Origin: CAZSNT01 sp964607765
GTDB lineage: Bacteria > Verrucomicrobiota > Lentisphaeria > Oligosphaerales > JABHEG01
Reading direction: 5' to 3'
DNA length: 48,892 bases
Assembly (NCBI GenBank): GCA_964607765.1
Contig: CAZSNT010000063.1
Span: forward strand, 1 to 48,892
This document shows, piece after piece, positions 33,811 to 42,872 of this stretch (its first letter is position 1; each line of letters starts with the position of its first letter). The position numbers and the translations under genes are program-made. Under the pieces are notes generated by a model that worked only from the letters and a program-made list of their open reading frames with translations, was not told the DNA's origin and did not search any database.

Positions 33811-34739
33811 TGAGGAACGCCTTTGCCAAAGAGATGGAAGTGCTTGCCCGGCAGGATGAGCGCATTGTGCTGCTGTCCGGCGACATCGGCAATCGCATGT
33901 TCAACGACTTCAAGAGCGCCTATCCGGACCGCTTCTACAATTGCGGTATAGCGGAGGCGAACATGACCAGTGTCGCCGCGGGCCTGGCTCTCGCTGGAAT
34001 GCGCCCGGTCACCTACACAATCGCCGCATTCAACACCTTGCGCTGTCTCGAGCAGATCCGGCTGGACGTCTGTTACCAGAATCTGCCGGTCATACTGGTC
34101 GGCGTCGGCGCGGGCCTGGCCTACGCATCGCTGAACGCCACGCACCACGCTCTGGAAGACGTGGGCTGTCTGCGGCTGTTGCCGAACCTGGCCGTTGTGT
34201 GTCCGGGCGATGCCATGGAAGTGCGGGCCGCGATGCGGGCCGCGATCGCCTGGAACGGGCCCGTTTATATCCGTCTTGGCAAGAAGAACGAGCCGCTCGT
34301 TCACAAGGAAGTGCCGAAGGAATTTCGGATCGGGGAAGCCCTGACCGTCCGATCTGGCGTCGACGCCTGTCTTCTGAGTACGGGCACGACGCTTCCCCTC
34401 GCACTGGATGTGGCAGACTCTCTTCGCGAGCACGGTCTGGCCCTGGAGGTGGTCAGTTTCCACACCGTGAAGCCGCTCGACGCTGATTTCCTCCAAGCCG
34501 CTGTCGGCCGTTTTCCCGTCTTGATCACGTTGGAGGAGCACACCCGCTGCGGCGGACTTGGCGGTGCGGTTGCAGAGTGGCTGGCGGACCATCCATCGAC
34601 CACGCCGCGCCTGATACGGTACGGCACGGCCGATCGTTTCCTTTACGAGGCGGGCGAACGGGACCATGCGTTGAGCGCCTTTGGTCTGACGGCCGATCGG
34701 ATCGCCACCGAACTCATCGACTACCTGCACGAGGATTGA
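33810..34739 (+). CDS. transketolase C-terminal subunit
   Basis: The protein has 309 residues. It begins MRNAFAKEMEVLARQDERIV and shows LSGDIGN, the TPP-activating Glu in YNCGIAEANMTSVAAG, then RPVTYTIAAFNTLRC and a C-terminal TK_C domain (about residues 185-300). It forms the active site with the preceding subunit. Overlap with the upstream gene and seven-base spacing to the next support one operon. Confidence 0.95.
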   Translation: MRNAFAKEMEVLARQDERIVLLSGDIGNRMFNDFKSAYPDRFYNCGIAEANMTSVAAGLALAGMRPVTYTIAAFNTLRCLEQIRLDVCYQNLPVILVGVGAGLAYASLNATHHALEDVGCLRLLPNLAVVCPGDAMEVRAAMRAAIAWNGPVYIRLGKKNEPLVHKEVPKEFRIGEALTVRSGVDACLLSTGTTLPLALDVADSLREHGLALEVVSFHTVKPLDADFLQAAVGRFPVLITLEEHTRCGGLGGAVAEWLADHPSTTPRLIRYGTADRFLYEAGERDHALSAFGLTADRIATELIDYLHED

Positions 34740-34746
34740 TTGCCCG

Positions 34747-35784
34747 ATGAAGACTACTGCTGCCGTTCTTGTGGAAACCGGGGCGCCTCTGCAGATTGCG
34801 GAGCTGGACGTTCCCGCTCTGAAGCCTGGTCAGACGCTGGTTGAGATTGTTCGCAGCGGCGTCTGTCACACACAGCTTCTGGAGGCGCGCGGACACCGCG
34901 GTGAGGACAAGTACCTGCCGCATTGCCTGGGGCATGAAGCCAGCGGCATTGTGCGTGATGTCGGTCCAGGCGTCACGAAGGTGCAGGAGGGTGACGAAGT
35001 GGTGCTTTCCTGGATTCAGGGCACGGGCGCCAACGTTCCCGGTACGGTCTATTCCTGGAACGGTCGTTCCGTCAATGCCGGCGGCATCACGACGTTCGGT
35101 ACAACCATGGTTGTCAGTGAGAACCGTCTCACGCTGAAGCCTGTCGGCCTTGGCTGGGACGCGGCTGCGCTGCTGGGCTGCGCGGTGGCGACGGGCGCGG
35201 GCGCCGTGCTCAACACTGCTTCGGCTCGGCCGGGACAGAGCCTGGCGGTCTTCGGCGTTGGCGGTGTTGGCCTGAACGCAGTCAGCGCGGCTGTTGCCGC
35301 GGGGTGCTATCCCGTGGTCGCCGTCGACGTGCTCGACGCCAAGCTCGAACTGGCGATCCGAATGGGGGCTACGCACACGATTGACGCGCGTGCGGACGAT
35401 GCCGTGAGTGCGCTTGACGAGCTCTGCCCCGCGGGGCTGGATATTGCCATTGAGGCGAGCGGACGTCCGCTCGCCATGCAGCAGGCTCTGGCAGCGGTGA
35501 AGTCACGGGGCGGCAGGGCCGTGATCATCGGCAACGCTCACCACGGCGAAGTTGTCACGCTCGATCCGCAGCAATTCAACCAGGGCAAACGTCTGTTCGG
35601 CACCTGGGGCGGCGATTCCCGGCCCGACACCGACTTCCCGCTCTACGCCACGCTGCTCGAGGCAGGGCGCCTGAACCTGGAGCCGCTCATCGGCAGGGCC
35701 TATCCTCTGGATCAGGTGAACCAGGCGCTCGACGACCTGGAAAGCGGCGTGACCGCCCGTCCCATCATCAAACCCGGCGGCTGA
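34747..35784 (+). CDS. zinc-dependent medium-chain dehydrogenase
   Basis: The protein has 345 residues. Catalytic zinc ligands are apparent in SGVCHTQ and GHEASG, with a third Cys in LLGCAVATG. The cofactor-binding Rossmann motif is VFGVGGVGLNAV. The four-cysteine structural zinc lobe of alcohol dehydrogenases is replaced by a cysteine-free loop (IQGTGANVPGTVYSWNG), as in some sugar-specific relatives. It probably oxidises or reduces a hydroxyl or keto group of the pathway sugar. It lies between the split transketolase and the HAD gene. Confidence 0.92.
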   Translation: MKTTAAVLVETGAPLQIAELDVPALKPGQTLVEIVRSGVCHTQLLEARGHRGEDKYLPHCLGHEASGIVRDVGPGVTKVQEGDEVVLSWIQGTGANVPGTVYSWNGRSVNAGGITTFGTTMVVSENRLTLKPVGLGWDAAALLGCAVATGAGAVLNTASARPGQSLAVFGVGGVGLNAVSAAVAAGCYPVVAVDVLDAKLELAIRMGATHTIDARADDAVSALDELCPAGLDIAIEASGRPLAMQQALAAVKSRGGRAVIIGNAHHGEVVTLDPQQFNQGKRLFGTWGGDSRPDTDFPLYATLLEAGRLNLEPLIGRAYPLDQVNQALDDLESGVTARPIIKPGG

Positions 35785-35789
35785 GCCAC

Positions 35790-36398
35790 ATGCGTATCGG
35801 CATTGACTTCGACAACACCATCGTCTGCTACGACGGCGTGTTCCACCGGGTTGCGGCCGCGCAGGGCCTGATCCCGGCGCACGTTCCCGCCACCAAGAGC
35901 GGTGTCCGCGATTTCCTGCGCGGCCAGGACAGGGAGGACGACTGGACACGTCTGCAGGGCACAGTTTATGGTCCGTGCATGGCCGAGGCGCAGCCGTTCC
36001 CCGGAGTTCTTCGTTTCCTCAACTGGTGCTCTGGACAAGGCTGGGACGTTGCGGTCATCAGCCACCGCACGCGTCATCCGTACGCGGGCCCGAAACACGA
36101 CCTGCATGCGGCTGCCGAGAGCTGGCTGGCGGATAAGGGGTTCTTCGCCCGGACCGGGCTTTGCAGGCAACAGACATGGTTCGAGGAGACGAAAGCCGCC
36201 AAGCTCGGGAGGATCGGCCGGGAAGGCTGCGGCCTCTTCATCGACGATCTGCCCGAATTCCTCCGTGAACCGAGTTTCCCGGCCGGCGTGCGGCGCGTCC
36301 TGTTCGACCCGAACGACAGCCACCCGGGCGCCACCGACCTGATCCGGCTGACGCGCTGGGATGCCGCGCCGCACGTTCTGGGCGAGGCCCGCGCATGA
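35790..36398 (+). CDS. HAD-superfamily hydrolase-like protein
   Basis: The protein has 202 residues. Motif I is GIDFDNTIV, where the usual second Asp is Asn; motif II is VISHRT, and motif IV is FIDDLPEF, with a Lys in ETKAAKLG between. The Asp-to-Asn change at the acid/base position resembles relatives that are poor or specialised phosphatases, so a nonstandard reaction is possible. A sugar-phosphate phosphatase step is inferred by analogy to heptose pathways. Its last bases overlap the next gene as ATGA. Confidence 0.82.
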   Translation: MRIGIDFDNTIVCYDGVFHRVAAAQGLIPAHVPATKSGVRDFLRGQDREDDWTRLQGTVYGPCMAEAQPFPGVLRFLNWCSGQGWDVAVISHRTRHPYAGPKHDLHAAAESWLADKGFFARTGLCRQQTWFEETKAAKLGRIGREGCGLFIDDLPEFLREPSFPAGVRRVLFDPNDSHPGATDLIRLTRWDAAPHVLGEARA

Positions 36399-37402
36399 GC
36401 AGCTCTGAAGACATTCTCCGCGAGCTCTGCGCGCAGATGCTCGATGATGTGGGCGTGCACGCGGCGCCGCACCTGACCCGGCTCGTCGGTGGCGCCAACA
36501 ATCGCGCGTACCGTGTCGACGCCGGCACGGAGAGTTTCTGTCTGAAGGCCTACTACCACCACGCGAATGATCCCCGAGATCGTATGCACGCGGAGGTCTC
36601 TTTCTCCACTCACGCCTGGTCGCTGGGCATCCGAGCCATTCCCGAGCCGTTGGCCGCCAGGCCGGAGCACCATGTTGCGCTGTACCGGTTTGTCCCCGGT
36701 TCCCGGCTCCGACCAGGGGAAGTGGGCGCGGCGCACATTGCGGCCGCTCTGGACTTTCTCTCCAAGCTGAATACCGAAGCCCGTTTCAATGCGCGGCTCC
36801 CACACGGCGCCGAAGCCTGTTTCTCGATTCCGGAGCACTTGGCCTGTGCCGAGACACGGGTCCGGCGCTTGTTGACAATCCCCGCAGACACACCTATCTG
36901 TAGCGACGCCGCGCGCTTTGCAGCATCGCAGCTGGTCCCGGCCTGGGAGCGCGTTGTGAGCGATGTCCGGCGGCAGGCCGGCACGGGCCTGCAGGAGCTT
37001 TCATCACGGGAGAGATGTGTGTCGCCATCGGACTTCGGCTTCCACAACGCGATATTGCGGCCGACCGGCACGCTGTGTTTCCACGACTTCGAGTACGCCG
37101 GCTGGGACGATCCCGCGAAGCTGGTCGGTGATTTCTTCTGTCAGCCCGCTGTTCCTGTGCCTGACGCGTTCTTTGACCGCGTGGCGGACCGCGTGGCCCG
37201 CCTGTTTGCCCGGCCCGCGGCCTGTCGCCGTCGCATGGAACTGCTGCTGCCTGTCCACCGGCTCAAGTGGTGCTGCATCCTGCTCAACGAGTTCCTGCCG
37301 GACGAGCTCCGTCGCCGTCGGTTCGCTGCTGTAGATCACGATCTGCCGGCACGGCGTGCCGCGCAGCTGGACAAGGCCAGACGTGCCTTCGAGGAGATTT
37401 GA
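36395..37402 (+). CDS. APH-family phosphotransferase-like protein
   Basis: The protein has 335 residues in the aminoglycoside/choline phosphotransferase fold. LVGGANNRAYRVDAGTESFCLKAY-like N-lobe features (GGANNRAY, then FCLKAY with the ATP-binding Lys) are followed by SPSDFGFHNAIL, which replaces the usual HGDxxxxN loop, and by CFHDFEYAGWDDPAKLVGDF with the metal-binding Asp. It would phosphorylate a small molecule or sugar. The loss of the HGD His-Gly pair is a point of doubt about activity. Confidence 0.85.
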   Translation: MSSSEDILRELCAQMLDDVGVHAAPHLTRLVGGANNRAYRVDAGTESFCLKAYYHHANDPRDRMHAEVSFSTHAWSLGIRAIPEPLAARPEHHVALYRFVPGSRLRPGEVGAAHIAAALDFLSKLNTEARFNARLPHGAEACFSIPEHLACAETRVRRLLTIPADTPICSDAARFAASQLVPAWERVVSDVRRQAGTGLQELSSRERCVSPSDFGFHNAILRPTGTLCFHDFEYAGWDDPAKLVGDFFCQPAVPVPDAFFDRVADRVARLFARPAACRRRMELLLPVHRLKWCCILLNEFLPDELRRRRFAAVDHDLPARRAAQLDKARRAFEEI

Positions 37403-37404
37403 TT

Positions 37405-38070
37405 GTGGCTTACGTGGATTTTCTGTCGCCTCTGCACAAAGCGACCAAGCGCGACTACATCGAGCGCGTCACGGACCCGGAGTACCCGAAAGCCAAGGCC
37501 GCCGAGCTGGCGAAGGCGTTCGGTGTAGACTACTGGGATGGCGACCGTCGCACGGGCTATGGCGGCTTCCGCTACGATGGTCGTTGGCAGGCCGTGGCCG
37601 AAGCCATGATTCGTCACTACGGCCTGCAGCCGGGGCACAGGATCCTTGATGTTGGCTGCGGCAAGGCTTTCCTGCTGTATGATCTCGCCCAGGCTCTGCC
37701 AGGCCTCGAGGTGACAGGAGTCGACATCAGCGAGTACGCCATTGAGCACGCCCGGGAGGAGGTGCGAGACCGCCTTGTCGTGGGCAGTGCGTCCGAGCTC
37801 AGCTGGCCCGACGATCACTTCGATCTTGTCATCAGCATCAATACGCTCCACAACCTGTATGCCCATGAATTCGACCGGGCAATGCGCGAGATTCAGCGCG
37901 TCGGGCGCCAGGCATACATCTGCGTCGAGTCGTACCGGAACGAGGCCGAGAAGGCCAACCTGCTCTACTGGCAGCTCACGTGTGAGATGTTCTGCACGCC
38001 GGCGGAGTGGGAGTGGTGGTTCGCTCACACCGGCTACACCGGCGACCATTCATTCATCTATTTCGAGTAG
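37405..38070 (+). CDS. SAM-dependent methyltransferase (class I)
   Basis: The protein has 221 residues from the GTG at 37405, with GAGGAG eight bases upstream inside the preceding gene; the longer frame from 37267 is antiparallel noise. Motif I is ILDVGCGKAFLLYDL, followed by VTGVDISEYAI and an LVISINTLHNLY motif 4 segment. The N-terminal 70 residues carry a conserved-looking ATKRDYIERV and GYGGFRYDGRW. It probably methylates a sugar or acts on the lipid-linked glycan. Confidence 0.88.
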   Translation: MAYVDFLSPLHKATKRDYIERVTDPEYPKAKAAELAKAFGVDYWDGDRRTGYGGFRYDGRWQAVAEAMIRHYGLQPGHRILDVGCGKAFLLYDLAQALPGLEVTGVDISEYAIEHAREEVRDRLVVGSASELSWPDDHFDLVISINTLHNLYAHEFDRAMREIQRVGRQAYICVESYRNEAEKANLLYWQLTCEMFCTPAEWEWWFAHTGYTGDHSFIYFE

Positions 38071-38076
38071 CGGGTC

Positions 38077-39072
38077 ATGAAAACCGTCGTCGTCATTGGC
38101 AGCAATTCCTTCTCGGGCAGCGATTTCGTCGATCTCGTGCTGAGCGAGAGGGAGTATCGTGTGATCGGCATCAGCCGTTCGCCGGAGAAGGGCGAGCTCT
38201 TTCTGCCTTACCTGTGCAATCCCAGCCGTTCCCGTTTCTCCTTCCATCAGCTCGACCTCAACACCGACATGGCTGCGATCCAGGCGCTCCTGGCCAGTGA
38301 GCAGCCTGCCTACATCATCAATTTCGCGGCTCAGAGTGAGGTGGCGCCAAGCTGGGAGCATCCGGAGCAGTGGTTCCAGACGAACGCTGTTGCCATCGCA
38401 TCCCTGGGCAACTTCCTGCGTGAGCAGCCGTGGCTGGAGCGCTACGTGCACATTTCATCGCCCGAGGTGTACGGCAACTGCGCGGGGCGGTTGGTTACCG
38501 AAATGACGCCGCCGAACCCCACCACGCCCTACGCGGCCTCCAAGGCAGCGGGCGACTTCATGCTCTTCACACTTGTGAAGAACTTCGGTTTCCCGCTTGT
38601 CATGATACGTGCCACCAACGTTTACGGTGCGCATCAGCAACTGTTCAAGATCATTCCACGTTCCGTTATCTACCTGAAGGACGGCCGCACCATCGAACTG
38701 CACGGCGGGGGGCTGGCTGTTAAGTCCTACATCCACATTCGCGATGTCTCCCACGGCGAACTGGCGGCCATGGAGCAGGGCACGCCCGGCGAGATCTACC
38801 ACCTGGCACCGGAGTCGGGGATTGCCGTGTGCGACCTTGTCCAGCGGATCTGCGGTCTGATGGGCCGAGACTTCGACGCCGCCACACGTATAGTGGCGGA
38901 ACGGCTCGGCCAGGATCGCGCGTATGTCATCAACGCCGAGAAAGCTCGTGCCCAGTTTGGCTGGCAGCCGCAGATTCCCCTTGACGAAGGGCTGCAGGGC
39001 GTCGTTGACTGGGCTGATCGATACTGGTCTGCCATCCAGCGGAGCCCACTCACTTACCAGCACAAGCCCTAG
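38077..39072 (+). CDS. nucleotide-sugar 4,6-dehydratase/epimerase-like SDR (RmlB/GMD type)
   Basis: The protein has 331 residues. It begins MKTVVVIGSNSFSGSDFV (Rossmann motif), with NFAAQSEVAPSW, SSPEVYG, the YAASKAAGD catalytic pair, and RATNVYGAHQQLFKIIPR, the combination typical of dTDP-glucose or GDP-mannose 4,6-dehydratases. It would make the 4-keto-6-deoxy intermediate that the C-methyltransferases downstream could use. The next gene starts two bases after its stop. Confidence 0.9.
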   Translation: MKTVVVIGSNSFSGSDFVDLVLSEREYRVIGISRSPEKGELFLPYLCNPSRSRFSFHQLDLNTDMAAIQALLASEQPAYIINFAAQSEVAPSWEHPEQWFQTNAVAIASLGNFLREQPWLERYVHISSPEVYGNCAGRLVTEMTPPNPTTPYAASKAAGDFMLFTLVKNFGFPLVMIRATNVYGAHQQLFKIIPRSVIYLKDGRTIELHGGGLAVKSYIHIRDVSHGELAAMEQGTPGEIYHLAPESGIAVCDLVQRICGLMGRDFDAATRIVAERLGQDRAYVINAEKARAQFGWQPQIPLDEGLQGVVDWADRYWSAIQRSPLTYQHKP

Positions 39073-39074
39073 CA

Positions 39075-40325
39075 ATGAGCAGCAACTCTCCCGATCATCA
39101 TTCGTGCAGGCTGTGCGGGCATACTCTCTCTCTGCTGCTCAATCTGGGCGAGCACCCGATCGCGCACCGCTTCCTGTCCACGACCGATGAGGAGGAATAC
39201 ACGCATCCGGTTGTGGTGATGCACTGCGTGCACTGCGGTTTGACCCAGTTGACCGATCCTGTGCCTCCCGAGGAGCTCTATGCCAACTACGTCTGCCTCA
39301 GTTCCTGGAAGGCGCAACCGCATGCTGCTCGGATGGTGGATCTTGTAGCGGCGATGCCAACGATCACCAAAGACTCACACATTCTCGAGATTGGCAGCAA
39401 CGACGGTGTCTTCCTCCGTCTGCTGCGTGACCGGGGATACCGCAATCTGCTCGGCGTGGAGCCTGCTGCGGACGCTGCCGCTGCCGCGCAACAGGCCGGC
39501 ATCCCTACTGAACAGACGTTCTTTGGGCCTGGCTGTGCCGAACGGCTGGTGGCTGAGCACGGGGCTTGGGACCTGGTGATTGCACGGCAGGTACTGGAGC
39601 ACATCGCTGACCTGCCGGACTTCGTCAAGGCGATCCACTCCGCCCTCTGCCCGGCGGGACGCGTGCTCGTGGAAGTACCCAACTTCGAGATGAGCCTGAA
39701 CGCCTTGGATTACGGCGCCATTTGGGAAGAGCACGTGAACTACTTCACGCCGCAGACTCTCTCGAGCACGCTGGCGTGTGGCGGGATTCATCTGGATCAC
39801 TGGGAGACCGCCCTGTTCAGCGGCGAGGCGCTCATGGCTACGGGGAGCCGTGCGAGCGGGCTGGTGGCCCCCGGGGAGCCCCCTTCAGAGCGTGCGAATG
39901 AGCAGGCGATATGGTTTGGCCGCATGTACCTGCGCATGCGCAGTGCCTTCCATGAATACCTGGCTCGTCACACCGGCGTGGGCGGACGCGTTGCCATCTA
40001 CGGCGGTGGTTGCCGCGCCTGTTCAGCAATCAACTATCTCGGTCTTGGCCGATGGCTGACCTGTGTGCTGGACGATCAACCGCAGAAACAGGGCCGGTAC
40101 ATGCCGGGCTCCCGTCTGCCGATTCTTCCGGGGGACAGCCTGACAGGAGAGGGGATAGACCTCTGTTGCCTGGCTGTCAATGCGGAGAACGAGGAGAAAG
40201 TGCTGGCCAGCCGATCCGACTACACGGATGCAGGTGGGAGATTTGTTTCCGTTCATCCGCCCAGCCCGCGGATGCCCGATTTCTGGAAGAAAGTGGTCGC
40301 TGATGACCGTTGTGCGGAGAGCTGA
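39075..40325 (+). CDS. sugar C-methyltransferase family protein
   Basis: The protein has 416 residues and three parts typical of TylCIII-type enzymes: an N-terminal zinc site (CRLC at 11-14 and HCVHC near 53), a class I SAM domain with HILEIGSNDGVFLRLL, and a C-terminal domain with AIYGGGCRACSAINYLGLG. Such enzymes methylate C-3 of 4-keto sugars. It sits beside an RmlB-like gene that could provide the ketosugar. A homologue lies at 41606-42865; the two are divergent in sequence. Confidence 0.9.
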   Translation: MSSNSPDHHSCRLCGHTLSLLLNLGEHPIAHRFLSTTDEEEYTHPVVVMHCVHCGLTQLTDPVPPEELYANYVCLSSWKAQPHAARMVDLVAAMPTITKDSHILEIGSNDGVFLRLLRDRGYRNLLGVEPAADAAAAAQQAGIPTEQTFFGPGCAERLVAEHGAWDLVIARQVLEHIADLPDFVKAIHSALCPAGRVLVEVPNFEMSLNALDYGAIWEEHVNYFTPQTLSSTLACGGIHLDHWETALFSGEALMATGSRASGLVAPGEPPSERANEQAIWFGRMYLRMRSAFHEYLARHTGVGGRVAIYGGGCRACSAINYLGLGRWLTCVLDDQPQKQGRYMPGSRLPILPGDSLTGEGIDLCCLAVNAENEEKVLASRSDYTDAGGRFVSVHPPSPRMPDFWKKVVADDRCAES

Positions 40326-40329
40326 GAGT

Positions 40330-40848
40330 ATGGATCAGCTGAGCCGAGATGTGTACCAGGCCGCCGGCCCGATCTGTCGTGTTGCGACTGAGGATCTGGC
40401 CCTCATCCGCCGGGGAGCCGAGCAGAGCCCACGTCGCCGCTGTCGGATATGTGCACACAGCGGCAGTGATGCGTCAGTGCACGAGATGATCATCGCTCTG
40501 GACCGTCGCTCCTATGTCCGGCCCCACCGGCACATCGGCAAGTCCGAGTCCTTCCACTTGATTGAGGGGGCAGTGGACGTCGTTGTTTTCGACGCCGTTG
40601 GCGCGGTGTCCTGCGTCATCGAACTGCGTCCGGTATCTGAAGGCGGACCCTTCTACTACCGTCTGTCCGAGGCCCTGTACCACATGCCATTGACACGCAG
40701 CGAGATGGCGATCATCCATGAAACAACGAATGGTCCGTTCCGGCCGGAGGATACTGAGTATGCGCCGTGGGCCCCGGAGGAGGGGACGGTCGAGGCCGAG
40801 GCATTCAGGAAGCGCCTTCTGGCGCAACGCGAGGATGACGGCAGATGA
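40330..40848 (+). CDS. WbuC-like cupin-fold protein
   Basis: The protein has 172 residues from the ATG at 40330, with GGAG ten bases upstream. The cupin motif is YVRPHRHIGKSESFHLIEG, with His, His and Glu positioned to bind metal. The order of an N-terminal extension with RRRCRICAH, then the barrel, matches WbuC, a cupin common in O-antigen loci whose function is undefined. It overlaps the following SDR gene as ATGA. Confidence 0.88.
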   Translation: MDQLSRDVYQAAGPICRVATEDLALIRRGAEQSPRRRCRICAHSGSDASVHEMIIALDRRSYVRPHRHIGKSESFHLIEGAVDVVVFDAVGAVSCVIELRPVSEGGPFYYRLSEALYHMPLTRSEMAIIHETTNGPFRPEDTEYAPWAPEEGTVEAEAFRKRLLAQREDDGR

Positions 40849-41609
40849 GAGATGGCGTGTGCAGTCTGGTTGTGGGGGGAACACGGGGGATAGGGCGTGA
40901 CTACGTCGAGAGAATGGCATCGCCAACCCATTGCATCACTGTTCTCGGGCGAACAGCGCCGGAGGAGCTTGCCTGTGGCTACGTGCAGCGTGTAGTCGTT
41001 GATGTCGCGGACAGAGACGCGCTCCGTACGGCCTTGGCTGGACCTCCGTTCGACGATTGCAGCCTGGACAACCTGATCTTCTTTCAGCGGTACCGGGGGG
41101 CGGGAGACGACTGGGAGGGCGAGTTGGCAACGTCTCTCACGGCCTCACGGACCATTGTGGAAGCGATGTTGCCACGCTTTTCGCCGGAGGGGCTGAAGTC
41201 CGTGGTTTTCGTGAGTTCCCTTGCTGGCTCGCTGGTTGCTCCTGAACAGCCGGTGAGCTATCATGTAGCCAAAGCGGGCGTCGAGCAGATGGTCCGGTAC
41301 TATGCCGTAACAGCGGGGCGACAGGGCATCCGATTCAACTGTGTGGTTCCGGGCGCCGTTCTGAAAAGGGAGGCAGAAGTGTTCTACAGGGATCATCCCG
41401 AACGGATCGATCCGGTTCGCCGTGCCACGCCGCTGGGGCGCCTGGCAGTTCCGGAAGACGTTAACAACGCCATTGCTTTCCTGTGCAGCCGGGATGCCTC
41501 CTTTATCACGGGCCAGACACTCGTAGTTGATGGCGGACTTTCGCTGCCGTTCCAGGCCTCTCTGGCCTCTGGGCTGGTCCCTCCCGCCGGAGGCAAGGAC
41601 GGAGCATGA
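40845..41609 (+). CDS. short-chain dehydrogenase/reductase (classical SDR)
   Basis: The protein has 254 residues. The cofactor motif is VVGGTRGIGRDY (GGxxxGIG), the active site YHVAK is preceded by VFVSSLAGS, and the C-terminal motif is ITGQTLVVDGG. This is an ordinary FabG-like SDR. In this setting it probably reduces a keto sugar. It is translationally coupled to both neighbours by ATGA overlaps. Confidence 0.92.
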   Translation: MRDGVCSLVVGGTRGIGRDYVERMASPTHCITVLGRTAPEELACGYVQRVVVDVADRDALRTALAGPPFDDCSLDNLIFFQRYRGAGDDWEGELATSLTASRTIVEAMLPRFSPEGLKSVVFVSSLAGSLVAPEQPVSYHVAKAGVEQMVRYYAVTAGRQGIRFNCVVPGAVLKREAEVFYRDHPERIDPVRRATPLGRLAVPEDVNNAIAFLCSRDASFITGQTLVVDGGLSLPFQASLASGLVPPAGGKDGA

Positions 41610-42865
41610 CCGGCGTCATCAACATCCGCGAGACCTGTCGGCTGTGCCAGAGCACGTCTCTGCATTGCGTCCTTTCGTTGGCCCCCTCGCCGCCTGCGGA
41701 CGCTTTCGTGGTGCCTGCCAAGGCGCATCTTGCCCAGCCGTGCTATCCGCTGGACGTTTACTGGTGTGCAGACTGCTTCCACGTGCAGCTTCTGCAGGCG
41801 ATCGATCCACAGGTACTGTTCCGTGACTACATATACACAACAACGAGCTCGCCGGGGCTTACCGCGCACTTCAAGGCTTACGCCGAGTCGGTTGTCGCGA
41901 CTCACGGCATCCCGGCCGGGAGTCTAGTGGTCGACATCGGCAGCAACGACGGCACGTTGCTGCGCTTCTTCAAGCAGATGGGGATGACCGTGGTGGGTGT
42001 GGATCCGGCGCTCGAAATCGCCCGTCAGGCAACGGCCGCCGGCCTTGAGACCATCGCAGACTTCTTCACGTCCGAGCTTGCGGCGACGTGTGCGGAGGAA
42101 CGCGGGGCGGCCGGCCTTATCACTGCGAACAATGTGTTCGCTCACTCTGACGATCTTGGGGACATGGCCGACGGCGTCTGTCGCTGGCTGGCGCCTGACG
42201 GCATCTTCGTTTTCGAGGTGCAATACCTGGCGGACATGCTCGACCACATGGTCTTCGATTACATCTACCACGAGCATCTGTCCTACCACTCGGTCGAGCC
42301 GCTCCAACGGTTCCTGGCCGTTCACGGGCTCGAGTTGATCCATGTTCGGGACATCCCCACAAAAGGGGGATCGCTGCGCGCCGTCGCACAGCGCGCCGGG
42401 GGGCCCCGGCCCGTTGATGCATCGGTGGCGGCACACATCGCCCGGGAGCGTGAGTCAGGCCTGCATCGTCTGGCGACATTCCGGCGTTTCGCAGACAGAG
42501 TCGAGACATTGCGGAGTGCGAACCGCCGCGTACTGAGCGACTTGACGGACAACGGGAAGCGAGTCGTGGGCTTTGGGGCCTGCGCTACGGCGACTACGTT
42601 AATCCACCACTTCGGGCTCCAGGACTACGTCACCTGCATTCTGGACGATAACCCGGATCGCCAAGGTACTCTCAGCCCCGGGCTGCACCTGCCCGTGCGG
42701 TCTCCGCAGGTCCTGCACGACGGCGGGGCGGACGTTGCCGTCATTCTGGCCTGGCGGTTCGCCGAACCGATCATGCGGCGGCATTGCGCTTTCCTTGAGC
42801 ACGGAACGTTCGTAATCCCGCTGCCCGCACTGCAGGTTGTGGAGACGCTCTCTGCCATGGAGTGA
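41606..42865 (+). CDS. sugar C-methyltransferase family protein (second copy)
   Basis: The protein has 419 residues with the same three-part layout as the gene at 39075: an N-terminal zinc site (CRLC at 11-14, WCADC), the SAM motif VVDIGSNDGTLLRFF, and a C-terminal domain with VGFGACATATTLIHHF and DDNPDRQGTLSPG. It is paralogous rather than duplicated recently. It may methylate a different position or a second sugar of the repeat unit. Confidence 0.92.
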   Translation: MTGVINIRETCRLCQSTSLHCVLSLAPSPPADAFVVPAKAHLAQPCYPLDVYWCADCFHVQLLQAIDPQVLFRDYIYTTTSSPGLTAHFKAYAESVVATHGIPAGSLVVDIGSNDGTLLRFFKQMGMTVVGVDPALEIARQATAAGLETIADFFTSELAATCAEERGAAGLITANNVFAHSDDLGDMADGVCRWLAPDGIFVFEVQYLADMLDHMVFDYIYHEHLSYHSVEPLQRFLAVHGLELIHVRDIPTKGGSLRAVAQRAGGPRPVDASVAAHIARERESGLHRLATFRRFADRVETLRSANRRVLSDLTDNGKRVVGFGACATATTLIHHFGLQDYVTCILDDNPDRQGTLSPGLHLPVRSPQVLHDGGADVAVILAWRFAEPIMRRHCAFLEHGTFVIPLPALQVVETLSAME

Positions 42866-42872
42866 TTGATCG

